Source of the DNA: Eutypella sp. D-1
Lineage: Eukaryota > Ascomycota > Sordariomycetes > Xylariales > Diatrypaceae
Length of the DNA: 64,000 nt
Direction: 5' to 3'
Assembly: GCA_023313575.1 (NCBI GenBank)
Contig: JAJTTP010000005.1
Coordinates: 2,790,001 to 2,854,000, forward strand
Below the pieces are notes generated by a model that was not told the DNA's origin, searched no databases, and saw only the letters and a list, made by a program, of their open reading frames with translations. Of this stretch, positions 1 through 11,446 are shown in pieces (positions within the stretch are counted from its first letter, which is position 1; each line of letters begins with the position of its first letter). Position numbers and translations under genes: made by a program.

Positions 1-720
1 GAATCGAAGTTGGGATTTCATGTTAAGATTTGTTTATTATTCTGAATAGGTTTATATAAAAGGGACCTCCGCATGCTAACAGTTTGGCATCACCCTCTAC
101 GTAACTTGTTCAGTTCAGTTGGCTGTTTGGCTGAGGGGATGAAGCATGACCCACTATAGATGATAACTGGGAACTTCAAGGTGAACTCGAGACTTGATTG
201 GCCAGACAGGAGGTTCTCCTCGAGCTAAGGCACAGTTACCTCATTTCCATCCGCAGCAGTTGCTTGAGCACTTAACTCTACTTAGGTACTACTATTCTAG
301 GCTGTTACGTCGGAGTATGGAAGTTGGAGCTCTCCCCCTCGTCGTAGTCACTTACCTAAGTACACAACTTAGAACTTAAGCTTAGAACTATCACTGCCGC
401 ATTATCTTGAGGCATCTTTCCAAACATTACATTGCATGGTTGTAGTACGTAAGTAACTCTCTCGTCGCCCAGCATATTTTCATACATAGATACACGCCGC
501 CTTTAGCAGAATCCATGGCCGCGTAACTAACCTACTTAGCTACTACTAAACCGCCGTACAGAACCAGTTCAAGGCACTTAGAGATATATATATCTTCGGC
601 CGTTCATCTAATATAACAACCAGAGAACCCGAAACTCGGAAACCCAACTTTGAACCAATCAACCAAGTGATTGGCGACACCTCCTCTCCACGCCCGCTCC
701 CCTCGATCCTCTCCATCACC
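1..720. other. Intergenic / VMA13 upstream region
   Basis: No convincing coding sequence. The last ~35 bases before the VMA13 start codon are pyrimidine-rich, as is common for fungal promoters and 5' leaders. The short open frames here have no recognisable protein character. Confidence 0.6.
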
Positions 721-2324
721 ATGTCGCTTGACCCTCCGCCTTATCTTGGTTCCCTCCAGAACAACATTCGTCAGCGACCGATTCCTTGGGATGGTGCAGC
801 TCGAGCAGGCACCATCACCGAGACCCAACTAGCCAAGATCCGCGCTGTCGATAAGGTCAAGAGAGAACAGAGGAAGCAAATCGTGGAGAGCGATCTAGAT
901 GGCTACCGAATACTCTTTGTTGGCGAGCCCGGCTCTCCTGGCGTCCTCGAGTCGGCGAGCAGGAGATCCGATGTCATACAGTACATCTTGGTTCTGCTGA
1001 GCGACCTCCTCGAAAGTATGTGTCTCTACTATTTATTCATCGCCTTGCCGTGCTCTGCCGTGCTCTGCCCTGATCATGTCTTGCTTACTTCTACCCCTCT
1101 ATCGGGAAATCAGACGTGCCCGCCCTCGCCAAGGCCATCTTCAAGGACTCCGACCCCTATCAACATTTCCTTCCTCTGCTCGCTCACTCGAACAACTCCG
1201 AAGACCCTATCCCCCTCCTCACTTCGACCGTGCTTGCCCAGCTTATGGCCTACTCACATGACGAATCACCGGCGACTAAACGCGCCCTCCCGCTGGTCTT
1301 GAGTTATCTCTGCGGCTTGGCCAAGAATTCGAACGATGCGGGGCTGCAGGATATCGCCGTCACCGAATATTCTTCCCTTCTCTATGCTCGGTCGTCCCGC
1401 CAGCTGTTCTGGAAACAGAGAAGCGAGACCGTGGCACCTTTAGTCGAGATCCTCAGGAAGGCCGCCGGAGTCGGTGGAGAGTCTTCTGCCAGCCTATGGA
1501 GCGGAAATGCCACCGCTAGAAGCGGCGGTTTTGAAGGTCTGAGTGGCGGGGTCGGCCTGCAGCTCTTGTACCATGTTTTGTTGGTACTGTGGCAGCTGAG
1601 CTTCGAGGCGGAGGAGGTCGGCGACGACTTGGACGAGTATGTTAATAATCTTCATCTTTTTCTAGTTCTCGGTGGGTTACGTGGATTATAGCTGACTCTC
1701 TTCTATAGTGAGTACGACATTGTTCTTCTATACACGCAACTCCTACGACTTTCTCCCAAGGAGAAGACGACACGCCTGCTGCTCTCCACGCTGTACAACC
1801 TTCTCGAAGCCAACCCGTCGAGCCTACTCCCCACGGCAGTTCTGGCACGTCTACCGTCGGTGCTCCAGAACGTCTCCGCGCGTCACCTAACCGACCCGGA
1901 CCTGCAGGAGGACCTGGAGAGGCTCAAGGAGATGCTGGAGGAATACACCAAGACGAAGACGACGTTCGACGAGTACGTGGCGGAGGTGCAGTCGGGGCAC
2001 CTGCGTTGGTCGCCGCCGCACCGGCACCAGGTGTTCTGGGCGGAGAATGCGCGGCGGATCCTGGATTTCGAGAACGGCGCGGTGCCGCGGAAGCTGGCGG
2101 AGATCATGCGCAAGCCCTGGGACAACGACAAGGCGGTGCTGGCGATCGCCTGCAACGATGTCGGCAGCCTGGTCCGCGAGGTGCCCGAGCGGCGCTACCA
2201 GCTCGAGAAGCTCGGCCTCAAGACCCGCATCATGGAGCTCATGGTGGACGAGGATGAGAATGTCCGCTGGGAGAGCCTGCGCGCCCTCGGCGGCTGGCTC
2301 AAGTATAGCTTCGATAATAACTGA
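721..2324 (+). CDS. VMA13: V-type proton ATPase subunit H (three exons)
   Basis: Regulatory subunit H of the V1 sector of the vacuolar H+-ATPase. In this family it couples V1 to Vo and silences free V1. Exons are read as 721-1015, 1114-1636 and 1709-2324, with introns of 98 bp (GTATGT...CAG) and 72 bp (GTATGT...TAG). All phases join cleanly to give 477 codons, essentially the length of yeast Vma13. The start at 721 gives MSLDPPPYLGSLQNNIRQRP, a typical fungal N-terminus. The C-terminal half has the helical-repeat character of the family and ends in a segment typical of subunit H (VRWESLRALGGWLKYSF). Codon use is GC-rich at third positions. Identification is by sequence resemblance, with no search run. 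It is one of three plus-strand housekeeping genes in a row. Confidence 0.93.
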
Positions 2325-3587
2325 GACCGGTCTACGCTAGATCCAGCGAAGAAGGAGGATCGTTTGCCAAGGCCCCCTTCATTGATATGGAAGCCTGGTT
2401 TTCACTCCGGCATACGCATCGCCCGTGTTCTTTTGTCTTTGTGGGTTTCCTGCGCCTTCCCTTCGCTAGGTGGCGGGTATCGCATGCTAGAGCGTATCTG
2501 TATCTATTCGTGGTAGGATAGAGTTGAGGTGTAGTTTCTGTTCCTAGGTAGTAGTGAAGTATTCATTTTTATGGTTAAGCAACTGAATCTATATAAGTGA
2601 TATATATAGATATATATATACCTTTTTCTTCGAACTTCTTTGCTGCTAATGAACACTATCTATTTTATTTATTCTAGATTCCAACTTCCAACTTCCAGCT
2701 TGACACAACTTGAGACTGCTCTTCCAAGGCAGTTGATAGGCCTCTTAGTAAGTTGGTTGCTTATGTAGTTCCGAAGACTGCATCGCTAGGGTCAGAAGAA
2801 GTCTATCTATCTACATAGCGTTCCGGCTTCGGCATTGTGTAGTCCCAAGGCGTTTCCACCTGGACGACTCGTGGCTTATATAATCTCGTTATATACTGGG
2901 TACGGGGTGATGCACCTATTACCTAATACACGTAGATACTATGTAGCTTCAATTCGGAACTTATTCCCCAACCTTGCCAACTAAGCTGGGGCCTACCAAC
3001 TACCTACCTGGTACCTATCTAGGTAGGTATACCCATGGATTGTAGATAGGAGGGAGGGGCCCTTAGTGGGGTCTAGTGTCTACCCCGCCCATTAGCTATC
3101 CCATAGCGTACTCTCGATCAACTAATCAACTAATCAATCCCGTTACCCCGGAGTAAGCCAAGTCCTTAGGTAATGAGATGACCTAGGGATGGTCAACCAC
3201 CACCTAATAGGCACTTGGTGAGACCCAATAACTAGGTACTCAGCGGAATCACTCAGCCATTAATAAATATTGCCGATTCCAACCGCCGCCGGTTCGGGGA
3301 ATAACAAAGAGTGGATTGGGGGACCTGGTTCAGACTTCAGTGTGCCGAGAGAAGAAGAGAAACTCAGCATCTCACATCATATATCATACACCTGGGCACA
3401 TACCTGCTTTAGTAAGTTATACCTACATACCTGAATAGGTATTATATATAATACTTAAGCAGGTGTCAAATCGTTGGCGCTCTGTCGAGTTCATAATAGC
3501 CAGCCCCTTACATATCGACTAAGGAAGGACATACACCAAATTGTTCTTAGTGGCAGGGCGGCCAACCTCACCTTTTCTTCTTTCACA
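2325..3587. other. Intergenic region with TA-rich run and TAGGTA words
   Basis: No gene seen. It holds an alternating TATATA stretch near 2590-2622 and a dense patch of TACCTA/TAGGTA words at about 2996-3032. The last part (roughly 3400-3587) is probably promoter and leader of the dehydrogenase gene. Confidence 0.6.
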
Positions 3588-5443
3588 ATGCATCGTCTTT
3601 CGCGTACGAGAGGCGGCGTCATTGCCCACGCAGGTCGTATTTGTCATACTACAACTCGTCAAGTCTCAGTCTCTGCATCGCCAATCTCGCCGGCTTTCAG
3701 CAGCAGCATGACGACATCTAGGGCCTCGGCGGCAAGGCGGATAGCCGCCACCGCCGGACACCTCCGACCTATGAGCGCCCTCGCCTCGACCGCCACCAGC
3801 TATCCTCAGACTCACGACAAGATCCCCAAGCCCCAGGACACGCCGTACTTCTTGGACAACGAGTTCCGCACCAGCCAGGCCGAGAAGTTCATCGACCTGT
3901 TCGACCCGGCCACCAACAACCTGGTGACGCGGGTGCCGCAGATGACCGATGCCGAGCTCCGCGCCGCCGTCGACAGCGCCCAGAAGGCCTTCCCCGCCTG
4001 GCGCGCCACCAGCCTCCTCGCCCGCCAGCAGATCATGTTCCGTTACGTCGCCCTCATCCGCGAGAACTGGGACCGCCTCGCCGCTAGCATCACTCTCGAG
4101 CAGGGCAAGACCTTCGCCGACGCCAAGGGTGACGTCCTCCGCGGCCTTCAGGTCGCTGAGGCCGCTTGTGGCGCCCCCGAGCTGCTCAAGGGCGAGCTGC
4201 TCGAGGTTGCGAAGGACATGGAGACTCGCTCGTATAGGGAGCCCTTGGGCGTGACCGCTGCTATCTGCCCGTTCAGTAAGCTCCCCTCCCTCCCCCTCCC
4301 TCCCCCTCCCTCCTCTTCTTCCCTAACAGCGACCAAACTGCTTGAAGCTAGCTAGCTAACCGGGGCACTTCTACTCTGTGCGCGATAGACTTCCCTGCCA
4401 TGATTCCCCTTTGGTCCATCCCGATCGCCACCATCACCGGTAATACCCTGGTCCTCAAGCCCTCCGAGAGGGATCCCGGAGCGGCCATGATCCTGGTCGA
4501 GCTGGCGAAGAAGGCTGGGTTCCCCGACGGCGTTGTCAATGTCGTCCACGGCGCCCACCGCACCGTCGACTTCATCCTCGACGCCCCCGAGATCAAGGCC
4601 GTCAGCTTCGTCGGCGGTAACAAGGCGGGCGAGTACATCTACACCCGGGCCTCGGCCAACGGCAAGCGCGTGCAGGCCAACCTGGGTGCCAAGAACCACG
4701 CCGCCGTCCTGCCCGACTGCAACAAGAACCAATTCCTGAACTCTGTCACGGGCGCCGCATTCGGCGCCGCCGGCCAGCGTTGCATGGCTCTCAGCACCCT
4801 GGTCATGGTCGGTGAGACCAAGGAGTGGCTGCCCGAGCTGGCCCAGCGCGCCAAGGAGCTGCAGGTCAACGGCGGCTTCGAGGAGGGCGCGGACCTTGGC
4901 CCCGTCATCTCCCCCCAGAGCAAGGAGCGGATCGAGAGTTTGATCGCTAGCGCCGAGAAGGAGGGCGCCACCATCTTGCTCGATGGCCGCGGCTTCAAGC
5001 CCGCCAAGTACCCCAACGGCAATTGGGTCGGGCCTACCATCATCACCAACGTCACGACGTCCATGAAGTGCTACACGGAGGAGATCTTCGGTCCCGTGCT
5101 GGTGTGCCTCAGCGTGGACACGCTCGACGAGGCGGTGGACCTGATCAACGCGAACGAGTACGGCAACGGGGTGGCCATCTTCACGCGGTCGGGCTCCACG
5201 GCCGAGGCGTTCCGCCGCAACATAGAAGCCGGTCAGGTCGGCATCAACGTTCCCATCCCCGTGCCCCTCCCCATGTTCTCCTTCACCGGTAACAAGCGCA
5301 GCGTCGCCGGCGGTGGCGCGAATACCTTCTACGGCCGCCCGGGAATCAACTTCTACACCCAGCAGAAGACCGTCACCGCCCTCTGGTCTAGCGCCGACGC
5401 CATCTCCAAGAAGGCCGACGTCGCCATGCCCACCCACAACTGA
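3588..5443 (+). CDS. Methylmalonate-semialdehyde dehydrogenase (acylating), mitochondrial
   Basis: ALDH-superfamily enzyme that converts malonate or methylmalonate semialdehyde with NAD and CoA to acetyl- or propionyl-CoA in valine and pyrimidine catabolism. Exons 3588-4275 and 4389-5443 give 580 codons; the intron is GTAAGC...TAG. The ATG at 3588 opens an Arg/Ser/Ala-rich, acid-free stretch of about 60 residues, consistent with a mitochondrial presequence. An upstream-extended frame back to about 3474 lacks this logic. The ALDH body starts near residue 84 (YFLDNEF). The NAD-binding and catalytic region is intact: CPFNFPAMIPLW across the splice junction, the NLGAKNH segment characteristic of the MMSDH subfamily, and catalytic Cys about residue 361 in GQRCMAL. 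The C-terminal FTGNKRSVAG segment also fits. No damage seen. Confidence 0.93.
4276..4388 (+). repeat. Intron with CCCTCCCT-type tandem repeat
   Basis: The single intron of the dehydrogenase gene carries a (CCCTCC)-like polypyrimidine tandem repeat at about 4285-4317 close to its 5' end. This is unusual, since fungal polypyrimidine tracts normally sit near the acceptor. The acceptor is GATAG at 4384-4388. Confidence 0.7.
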
Positions 5444-6112
5444 GGCTCGGTTCACTCGCTCACTTGATCAAGTAAGTACGTTGCTTCACGCAGGGTGGAA
5501 GTTAGTGAACTTTGTTTAGTTTACTTATGTACGGGAAACGAAAGTTGAATGTGACGGAATGAGACAAATGTTTTGATTCATTGATTCGTGTAAACATGAG
5601 CATTACGGGAATCTATTAGCCGGGCCTATGATTGCGAATAATGGAATATTTGGCATTTTATGCCTATGCTATCTTAGTAGCTGTGAATGCAGTTGGTTAC
5701 ATGTGATGGTGCGAGTTTTCGCCTATATAAAAACTGAAGTCAGCATTTGATAAAAGAAATAAGGGTAGGCATGTCAATATAACTTCACTGTGTAGCATAT
5801 ATTTATAATTGCATAGAGTACTTTGTATTAAATATGATTCGTAAAGTGATATCGTGCTGATGGATTCAAGTGATTTGGTAAGATGCTATGGATACATAGG
5901 TCCTAAAGTGTACAGTGATAGGAGAAGTTCAGTGCCAATTAATTATTAAGTGTCACCGCTAACTTAACCTTTTCCAGTATAATCCACTCCCTCAAGCTAT
6001 CCCCAACTACCGACCTTAGTAGGGAGGGTAAACTTACTTACACGGGCACCTTCCTCTCCTACTTCACGCATATGTACTAAACTAAACCTAGACCCAACCA
6101 ATAAACACCGTC
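5444..6112. other. Intergenic region
   Basis: About 670 bp, AT-richer than its flanks, with no coding character. It holds the 3' region of the dehydrogenase gene and the promoter of the F-box gene. Confidence 0.6.
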
Positions 6113-8104
6113 ATGACGACAGGTGCAGGCGCAGATGTAGCGGCGAACATCAAGCCACCACTTCAGTCCGGGGATATGGGGAGTGGCGGCAGCGGCAGCA
6201 GCGGCGGCAGCACCATGGATGTGGTGAGAAATTCCGTCGTCGCTGCCGCCGACCTAACTGAGCTGCCAACCGACGTCTTCGTGCTCATCATTTCCCACCT
6301 GTCTGCCGACGACAGCGTCCGCTGCCGACGCGTGAGCCGGTCCTGGCGAGCCGCCTTCACGAGCCACGACGTCTCCTGGAACCTCATGAGGTGGCACTTT
6401 CCCCGGTGCCGGGAAATGCGGGCCGCCAACGCGGACACGCACAACACGGGCAGCCCCCCGACGACGGAGCCGGAGCCGCCGCCGCCGCCATTATCGCGGT
6501 GCAAGGAATCGCCATGGGCCAAGGTCTTTCATGTCGTGGCGCGGCGCTACCACTACCTGAGGACAGCGACGCCGCGGCTCGTGGAGAAAATTGGCATCGT
6601 GCAGGAGGAGTGGGGAGAAGACGATGATGAGAAGGAGGACCGTTGCCGTCATTCGCGCCCATCCCGGTACTCCCACCGCGGCGTCGAGCCCTGGAACCGC
6701 ATGCTCCGCTTAGACAAGCACCGGGCGGAGTTCCAGTACCGCGACCCGGCCTGGACGCTCGACGATGGCCTGCTAGTGTACCGGGAGGCGGACTCGGGCC
6801 GCTACGTCGCGCACGACCTGGAGACGCGCCGCCGCTTCTCCGTCCCCTTCGACGCCGCCGGCAAGATCGTCCGCAGGCTGCGCCTCGCCTGCGGCGTCCT
6901 GCTCTTCGAGTGGTGCGAGCGCGAGCCCTACCACCAACTCAACGACCGCGAGGCCGTCCACCGCCACTTCGCCACGGCCTTCGACGTCCGGCGGCCCGAA
7001 TACCGCCCACCAAACCCGTCTTGGGGCTCCTCCCCCTACTCTTCCTCTCCTTCTTCTTCCTCTTCCTCCACCTCCTCGCCCTCCCCCGCCCCCTTGTCGC
7101 CGCGCGCCTCTGTCGTGCGCTCCGCGCCCCCTCCGTCGTCCTGGACCATCGCGTTCCGGTCGGAGTGGAAGATCCACTTCTTGGGCTTGCCGGTGAACCG
7201 GAGCGACCGGTTCTTCTCGACGCACACGGCGACGCACTACGCGGTGTACCTGTGGCAGCCGAACCGGTCGCCATGGGGGGAGGAGGACCCGCTCGAGCAG
7301 CTGACGGTATGGGATATCTCGTTCCCGTCGGCGTACCGGCCGTCGCTGGACCCGACGGGCGCGAGCCGCCCTGACCCGGACCTCGCCCCCGCCGTCGTCC
7401 GCCGCTTCGCCTGGCGCGAGCTCGACTCCCTCGGCCTCCGCCAGCGCCACACCCCTTCCCTCTGCGCCCTCCACCTCGACGACCGCAACGTCTACCTCCA
7501 CCAGGAGGACCACTGCTGGCTCGTCGGCCCCCACTGCCCGCTCTCCCCGCCCAGGAACCACCTCGTCCGCTCCACCGGCGTCCCCTTCCGCGGCCTCCCC
7601 GCCCCCCGCTGGTTCTCTGAGTGCTGCACCGACGGCGACGTCCACATGAGCTTCTGTCCGCGCATTGACAGTGGTGGTGGTGAAGGTAATGGCGGCGATG
7701 ACGACGACGCTGCCCGCGTAGTGCGCCGCCGCCGCCGCCGCCGAGCCGGTCCTTCAAGTGCCTTGCTCGACGATCCGGCGTGGTCCGGCTTGGCGCCCTG
7801 CTGGCGGCACGAGGAGTTCCCCTACCTGATCGTGAGCGATGTCACGGACGCCGCGGCCGGCGTCCGCGTCGTTGCCCGCCAGTGCTTCATGATGGAAGCG
7901 CTGTCGTCGTTCGTCCAGCCCCGGATCAGCGTCAAGAGCGGAGGCGGCGGCGGCGGCGACGGAGCAGCCGAGAAGAAAGAGGACGAGGCCAGGTTCCCGG
8001 ACGGGCTGTGGGGCGAGCTCATGGGCAAGGGCTTCATCGCCGGCGATGAGAGGTGGATTGTTGGCGAGGATAAGCTGGGTAGGGTCACTGTCGTGCGGTT
8101 CTGA
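6113..8104 (+). CDS. F-box protein, 663 residues, intronless
   Basis: The N-terminal F-box spans about residues 48-90, beginning LTELPTDVFVLIISHLSADD and followed by CRRVSRSWRAAF. This is the Skp1-binding module of SCF ubiquitin ligases, so the protein is a probable substrate receptor. Before it lies a Gly/Ser-rich leader. After it is a long region rich in Trp, Arg and Tyr with no obvious WD40 or LRR repeats. Similar fungal F-box proteins usually show a degenerate beta-propeller here, which is inferred only. A Ser/Pro-rich low-complexity insert lies at about residues 303-342 (7020-7140), and Gly-rich and Arg-rich runs occur near 7670-7745 and 7940-7965. GC-rich codons make long shadow frames on both strands. 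The protein starts at the first ATG of the frame. The substrate is unknown. Confidence 0.85.
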   Translation: MTTGAGADVAANIKPPLQSGDMGSGGSGSSGGSTMDVVRNSVVAAADLTELPTDVFVLIISHLSADDSVRCRRVSRSWRAAFTSHDVSWNLMRWHFPRCREMRAANADTHNTGSPPTTEPEPPPPPLSRCKESPWAKVFHVVARRYHYLRTATPRLVEKIGIVQEEWGEDDDEKEDRCRHSRPSRYSHRGVEPWNRMLRLDKHRAEFQYRDPAWTLDDGLLVYREADSGRYVAHDLETRRRFSVPFDAAGKIVRRLRLACGVLLFEWCEREPYHQLNDREAVHRHFATAFDVRRPEYRPPNPSWGSSPYSSSPSSSSSSTSSPSPAPLSPRASVVRSAPPPSSWTIAFRSEWKIHFLGLPVNRSDRFFSTHTATHYAVYLWQPNRSPWGEEDPLEQLTVWDISFPSAYRPSLDPTGASRPDPDLAPAVVRRFAWRELDSLGLRQRHTPSLCALHLDDRNVYLHQEDHCWLVGPHCPLSPPRNHLVRSTGVPFRGLPAPRWFSECCTDGDVHMSFCPRIDSGGGEGNGGDDDDAARVVRRRRRRRAGPSSALLDDPAWSGLAPCWRHEEFPYLIVSDVTDAAAGVRVVARQCFMMEALSSFVQPRISVKSGGGGGGDGAAEKKEDEARFPDGLWGELMGKGFIAGDERWIVGEDKLGRVTVVRF

Positions 8105-8243
8105 GGTTGCGCTTTGCGTCCGTTCGGGCACACATCTGCACTTGGTCGGGTGTGGGTATTGGTACCGCCTCAATGGCCCACGTGAAGCCGCATCGGAACT
8201 CGCTCGTTTTACGCATAGAGCTATATCAACATCGATACAATAC

Positions 8244-8249
8244 AATAAA
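8244..8249 (+). terminator. Candidate AATAAA poly(A) signal for the F-box gene
   Basis: A perfect AATAAA hexamer about 140 nt after the F-box stop codon. Position and strand fit a 3'-end signal, but fungal poly(A) signals are loose, so this is only a candidate. Confidence 0.4.
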
Positions 8250-9647
8250 CTTTTATGAACCAGGCAAATTGTTGTTTGAGGTCCAACTATTGGCTAAGAA
8301 TTATAATTCATTTCTCAAGTCGCGCCTATGGTCGGCCTGTATTCCTTCGAGATCGCTGTAATATCGCAGAATATGCACACGCCCCTTTTCTTCACTGCCA
8401 GGGACCTACTTCCCTCCTTCGAATAGTATGACATAATCGTTTCTCATTACTTGATGTGTAATATCACGATCTCGAATTGCAGTGAATCCCCGTCCCTACT
8501 TAACATGGCAAATCATGCAACCAGCTCAATAACGATATTTTAGGCATCGTCTTCAGTGTGTATGCTTCATATATCTTGAGTAAACCAGCGCGGTGCGTCT
8601 TCTTGCTGGGAGCAAAAAAGTATACCTCTTCATCTGAACGAGCGCTAGCCTAGCGTGAATGCCACTCTGTTTCAATGTCTACCAATGTGTCAATATCTAG
8701 TACGGAGAAGGTGTCTGCTTTTGTTGCCATCGATTCGTGAGCATTGTCGAGGCGTCGCGACAGTCGCTATGGTCTCTTGGGGTTTCAAGAGCCCCACGTC
8801 GTTCGGACACGGTTGAGTCCTGGGGAATATAAATTATCGGTAAACCGTCCTTCGGGCCCGACCGCGATCTCGGGGATCGGCATACGCAACACGACCCGAC
8901 ACCTGATTCTTCGTATAGGCGAACCGTATGCCGGATCAGGTCAATCGACTTCCCATCAAGTTCAGTCAAATTCATATCGAACTACACGAACAGTCTGATG
9001 GTTTTAAAAGATCGAGCGGAGATGCAAGTAACGCTGCTGTGGAACCCGACCTACACCAGGATACCCAGACATGGAACTAGATAAGATCCAGTCCCCGAAT
9101 TGGCCAGTCGCCGTCTTGCCCGCCCTCTTTCTGCAGGGCCTCACCCGGCAGCACACACCACTTTTGGTCCACTACCCGATTTGCTCGAACGGTTATCGGT
9201 CATTGCCCGGCTATACTAGCGACACTACCATGACTCCCGCCACCAGAAATCGACTAGAGATGCTAGACGTACAGACAAGGCCCTCTACAGAATTACTATG
9301 ACCGAGAGTTTATAGGCCGAATCGCCTAGGTAGGTATGAGGACTTTATAGAAAGCCTGCTACAATGGTCGCATGGCTGGGTTGTAGGCGGGGTGGAACTA
9401 GTCTCGATCACTTTTCACGAGCCCGAAGGTGAGGTACTTATCTGCTTATATACCTAGTCATGTCTCCCTGAAAACTTTCCTATCTATTCCGGAGCTTGAT
9501 CCTGAGCTTGGTTGCAAGACCTCTCGTCGCTTGGGTATTTCCCATCAAACCAGAAAAAGTCGCATTTCGTACTCAAAGAAAAGAGGCCTTTACACTACAT
9601 ATATACCTTGTGTGTAGCCTACTTTCTCTTAGGTCTATCTAGCCGCA
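8250..9647. other. Intergenic region
   Basis: About 1.4 kb without recognisable coding sequence. Short frames on both strands near 8700-9000 lack protein-like composition. The 3' part should hold the promoter of the acid phosphatase-like gene. A single CCTAGGTAGGTA word occurs near 9327. Confidence 0.55.
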
Positions 9648-11087
9648 ATGCATCTCAACGGGCTACTCGTCTCGCTAGCGTCCCTGACGCTGGTTAAGGG
9701 CGAAACGGTGCTCGGCGTCTACATCTTTCACCGGCACGGTGACAGGACGCCCAAGACCTATGCTCCGGTCAATATGACGTCTCTGGGAGCCGAACAGTGC
9801 TTCGACTCCGGAAGCTACTATCGGAATCGATATGTCGCCTCCGATGCCAGCACTCCTATCTTTGGTCTAAGCCACGACATCGCGCTTCCTCACCAGATGA
9901 CCGTCACGGCGCCCGTCGATACCAACCTCCAGAACTCTGCCCAGGTCTTCCTCCAAGGTCTCTATCCGCCCATTGGCACTCTATCGGAGCAGAAGCTCGC
10001 CAATGGCACTACCGTCGAGGCGCCCTTGGACGGCTACCAGTACATCCCGGTCAACTCCGTGGCCAGCGCCTCCTCCAACGCTAACTCGGAAAACAACGAG
10101 TGGCTCCAGGGTGGTTCCGGCTGCGGCAAGGCTATGGTAAGCTCTAACAACTATTTCGCCTCCGAGGAATACCACAAGACCCTCGAAGACACGCGGACGT
10201 TCTACAGCGACCTGCTGCCTGTCATCAACCGAACGTTTACCCCGGAACAGGCGAACTTCAAGAACGGCTACACCATCTTCGACCTGATCAACGTTGCCAC
10301 CATCCACAACTCCTCTATCCCCTCATCAGAGCTCCTGACGAGTGAAACGCTCAGGGAGCTCCAGGTCCTTGCCAACATCCACGAATGGAACCTGGCGTAC
10401 AACAGCAGCGATGAGATCCGCGCTGTTGCGGGCTCTGTCCTCGCTGCGCAGGTCGTGCAGCAGCTGAACGCCACCCTCACCAGCCAAAGCAAGGTTCCGC
10501 TGGGCGTGCAGTTCGGCGCCTACGCGAGCTTCCTGTCGTTCTTCGGATTGGCGCAGCTGCCCGCCGTGTCCGATGACTTCACCGGCATCGTCGAGTACGC
10601 CGCGTCGATGGTTTTTGAGCTGGTCACCAACGCCACGATATCCGAGGACGAGTACCCATCCTCTGATGACGTGTCCGTCCGCTTCCTGTTCTCCAACGGT
10701 TCCGCCGGCGCGGACGACACGCCTGTCGCGTACCCGCTCTTTGGGCAGTCCGAACTCACCCTGCCCTGGGCAGACTTCGCCGACGAAATGAACAAGTTTG
10801 CCATCGGCGATACGGCCGCTTGGTGCACCGCCTGCGGAAACACGACGGGAATGTGCGCCGACTTTGCGCCAGCGAACGCCGGCTCCGACGACGACTCCGG
10901 AGCTTCCTCGACCTCCGGCCACCGCATCAGCAACCCGGTAGCCGGTGTGATCGGTGCGCTGGTAACCCTAGTCGTAGTCCTAGGTCTTGAGGCCCTCATC
11001 TACGCTGTTGCTGGATTCAGAATCGTCAAGAAGTCAACTCTGGCTGCTCAGGCGGCGGCGGGTGCCACCGGTGAGAGGAAGGCTTAA
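9648..11087 (+). CDS. Histidine acid phosphatase-like membrane-anchored protein
   Basis: A 479-residue intronless gene of the histidine phosphatase clan, acid phosphatase branch. An N-terminal signal peptide (about residues 1-18) is followed at once by the catalytic RHG motif: FHRHGDRTP, with Arg29, His30 (the phospho-acceptor in the family) and Arg33. Many N-x-S/T sites suggest a glycosylated extracellular domain. A hydrophobic helix at about residues 429-456, followed by a KK-containing short tail, suggests a type I membrane anchor. The C-terminal HD proton-donor dipeptide of classical acid phosphatases is not evident: where it is expected the protein reads QFGAYASFLSFFG (Gly290-Ala-Tyr). 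It may therefore be a divergent subfamily with altered chemistry. The signal peptide begins directly at the chosen ATG. Confidence 0.85.
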   Translation: MHLNGLLVSLASLTLVKGETVLGVYIFHRHGDRTPKTYAPVNMTSLGAEQCFDSGSYYRNRYVASDASTPIFGLSHDIALPHQMTVTAPVDTNLQNSAQVFLQGLYPPIGTLSEQKLANGTTVEAPLDGYQYIPVNSVASASSNANSENNEWLQGGSGCGKAMVSSNNYFASEEYHKTLEDTRTFYSDLLPVINRTFTPEQANFKNGYTIFDLINVATIHNSSIPSSELLTSETLRELQVLANIHEWNLAYNSSDEIRAVAGSVLAAQVVQQLNATLTSQSKVPLGVQFGAYASFLSFFGLAQLPAVSDDFTGIVEYAASMVFELVTNATISEDEYPSSDDVSVRFLFSNGSAGADDTPVAYPLFGQSELTLPWADFADEMNKFAIGDTAAWCTACGNTTGMCADFAPANAGSDDDSGASSTSGHRISNPVAGVIGALVTLVVVLGLEALIYAVAGFRIVKKSTLAAQAAAGATGERKA

Positions 11088-11446
11088 GCTTGCTACAGAA
11101 GAGCATGTATGAGATAGTAAAATAAAGAACAAAAATCTACACGTCAGCGATCAAAGACGGATGGAAAAGTCAATTGTCGATGTTGATTGGTGATAGTCTA
11201 GGGCCCCGTTGTTGCGAGCAATATTCACATCGTTCGAAAAAATACATATAAAAAGTGTCTCTTATGCCAACGCCTCTGTTCATTACAGTGTCCCCCTTTT
11301 CCAATGAATTACATCTTATTTGTTTGGCCGACGACTCCAATATTTCTAGACCAGAATCTCCAAAATCCTGGGTCCGGTACATGCCGCGTATTTAAGCAGA
11401 GCTAGCACACTGTGTGCCAAAACTATTGACGAAGAGTGAAGGGGAC
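11088..11446. other. Convergent 3' intergenic region
   Basis: About 360 bp between the convergent phosphatase-like and MFS genes. It holds a candidate AATAAA signal at 11121-11126, 34 nt after the phosphatase stop. No coding sequence seen. Confidence 0.55.

Noticed and set aside
4352..5455. A 367-codon minus-strand open frame
   Set aside because: It lies exactly antisense to the second exon of the dehydrogenase. High third-position GC keeps the opposite strand open, and its translation is Gly/Asp/Val-rich without domains.
6643..7757. Several 240-290 codon frames on both strands in the F-box gene
   Set aside because: Arg/Pro/Gly-rich shadow frames produced by GC-rich codons; the plus frame with the F-box is clearly the coding one.
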